Positions 5,799-5,803 of a stretch of 5,803 bases of DNA are shown in pieces. Below the pieces are notes generated by a model that searched no databases, was not told the DNA's origin, and worked only from the letters and a program-made list of their open reading frames with translations. The stretch's first letter is position 1. Each line of letters begins with the position of its first letter. The DNA is from Campylobacterota bacterium (GTDB lineage Bacteria > Campylobacterota > Campylobacteria > Campylobacterales > Sulfurovaceae). The position numbers and the translations under genes are program-made. The stretch spans positions 1 to 5,803 of the forward strand of contig QMKT01000125.1 of assembly GCA_003646505.1 (NCBI GenBank), written 5' to 3'.

Positions 5799-5803
5799 CA
5801 AAA

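Noticed and set aside
5731..5803. Plus-strand promoter (GATATAA at 5732-5738) and a small RNA reading out of the window through the inverted repeats
   Set aside because: AT-rich hexamers like this are common here, the competing helix carries a C-A mismatch in plus-strand RNA, and the window ends too soon to see what would follow. The minus-strand reading is better supported, though this is not excluded.

Overview
The window reads as chromosomal DNA of a low-GC bacterium. The sequence style (AT-rich, lysine-rich proteins, short intergenic gaps, a SixA-type phosphatase beginning KTLYLIRHATSDW, a UvrA of 941 residues) suggests a member of the Campylobacterota, perhaps close to Sulfurovum or Sulfurimonas. 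That placement rests on protein recognition by eye, not on a search.

Layout from left to right. Positions 1-141 are the last 46 codons of an unidentified plus-strand gene. After a 94-base AT-rich gap comes a SixA-like histidine phosphatase (236-772), which appears to start at a rare ATT codon. A start at the first conventional codon would cut off the catalytic RHA motif. Eleven bases later, probably in the same transcript, is a 532-residue cytoplasmic protein (784-2382): a GAF domain, a long lysine/glutamate-rich coiled coil, and a C-terminal half that resembles a histidine kinase ATPase module with worn nucleotide-binding motifs. A 78-base gap with a small hairpin and a possible promoter leads to uvrA (2461-5286), the damage-recognition ATPase of nucleotide excision repair, intact with all its signature motifs.

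A small two-helix membrane protein is encoded on the minus strand (5291-5701, or from 5668) and converges on uvrA with only 4 bases between the stop codons. Upstream of it, at the right end of the window, is a compact set of inverted repeats (about 5735-5788). As minus-strand RNA these can fold into a three-way-junction-like element with a GUGA tetraloop, and they also allow a competing 8-base-pair helix. It sits directly downstream of a -10-like sequence, as a regulatory leader would, and it is the least explained part of the window.

Functional picture. UvrA is housekeeping DNA repair. The SixA-like enzyme and the GAF/kinase-like protein form a plausible two-gene unit: a phosphohistidine phosphatase beside a sensor-like protein that probably cannot act as a normal kinase. 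The partnership is an inference from adjacency. No mobile element, CRISPR array, tRNA or rRNA was seen, and no gene-free stretch exceeds 300 bases.
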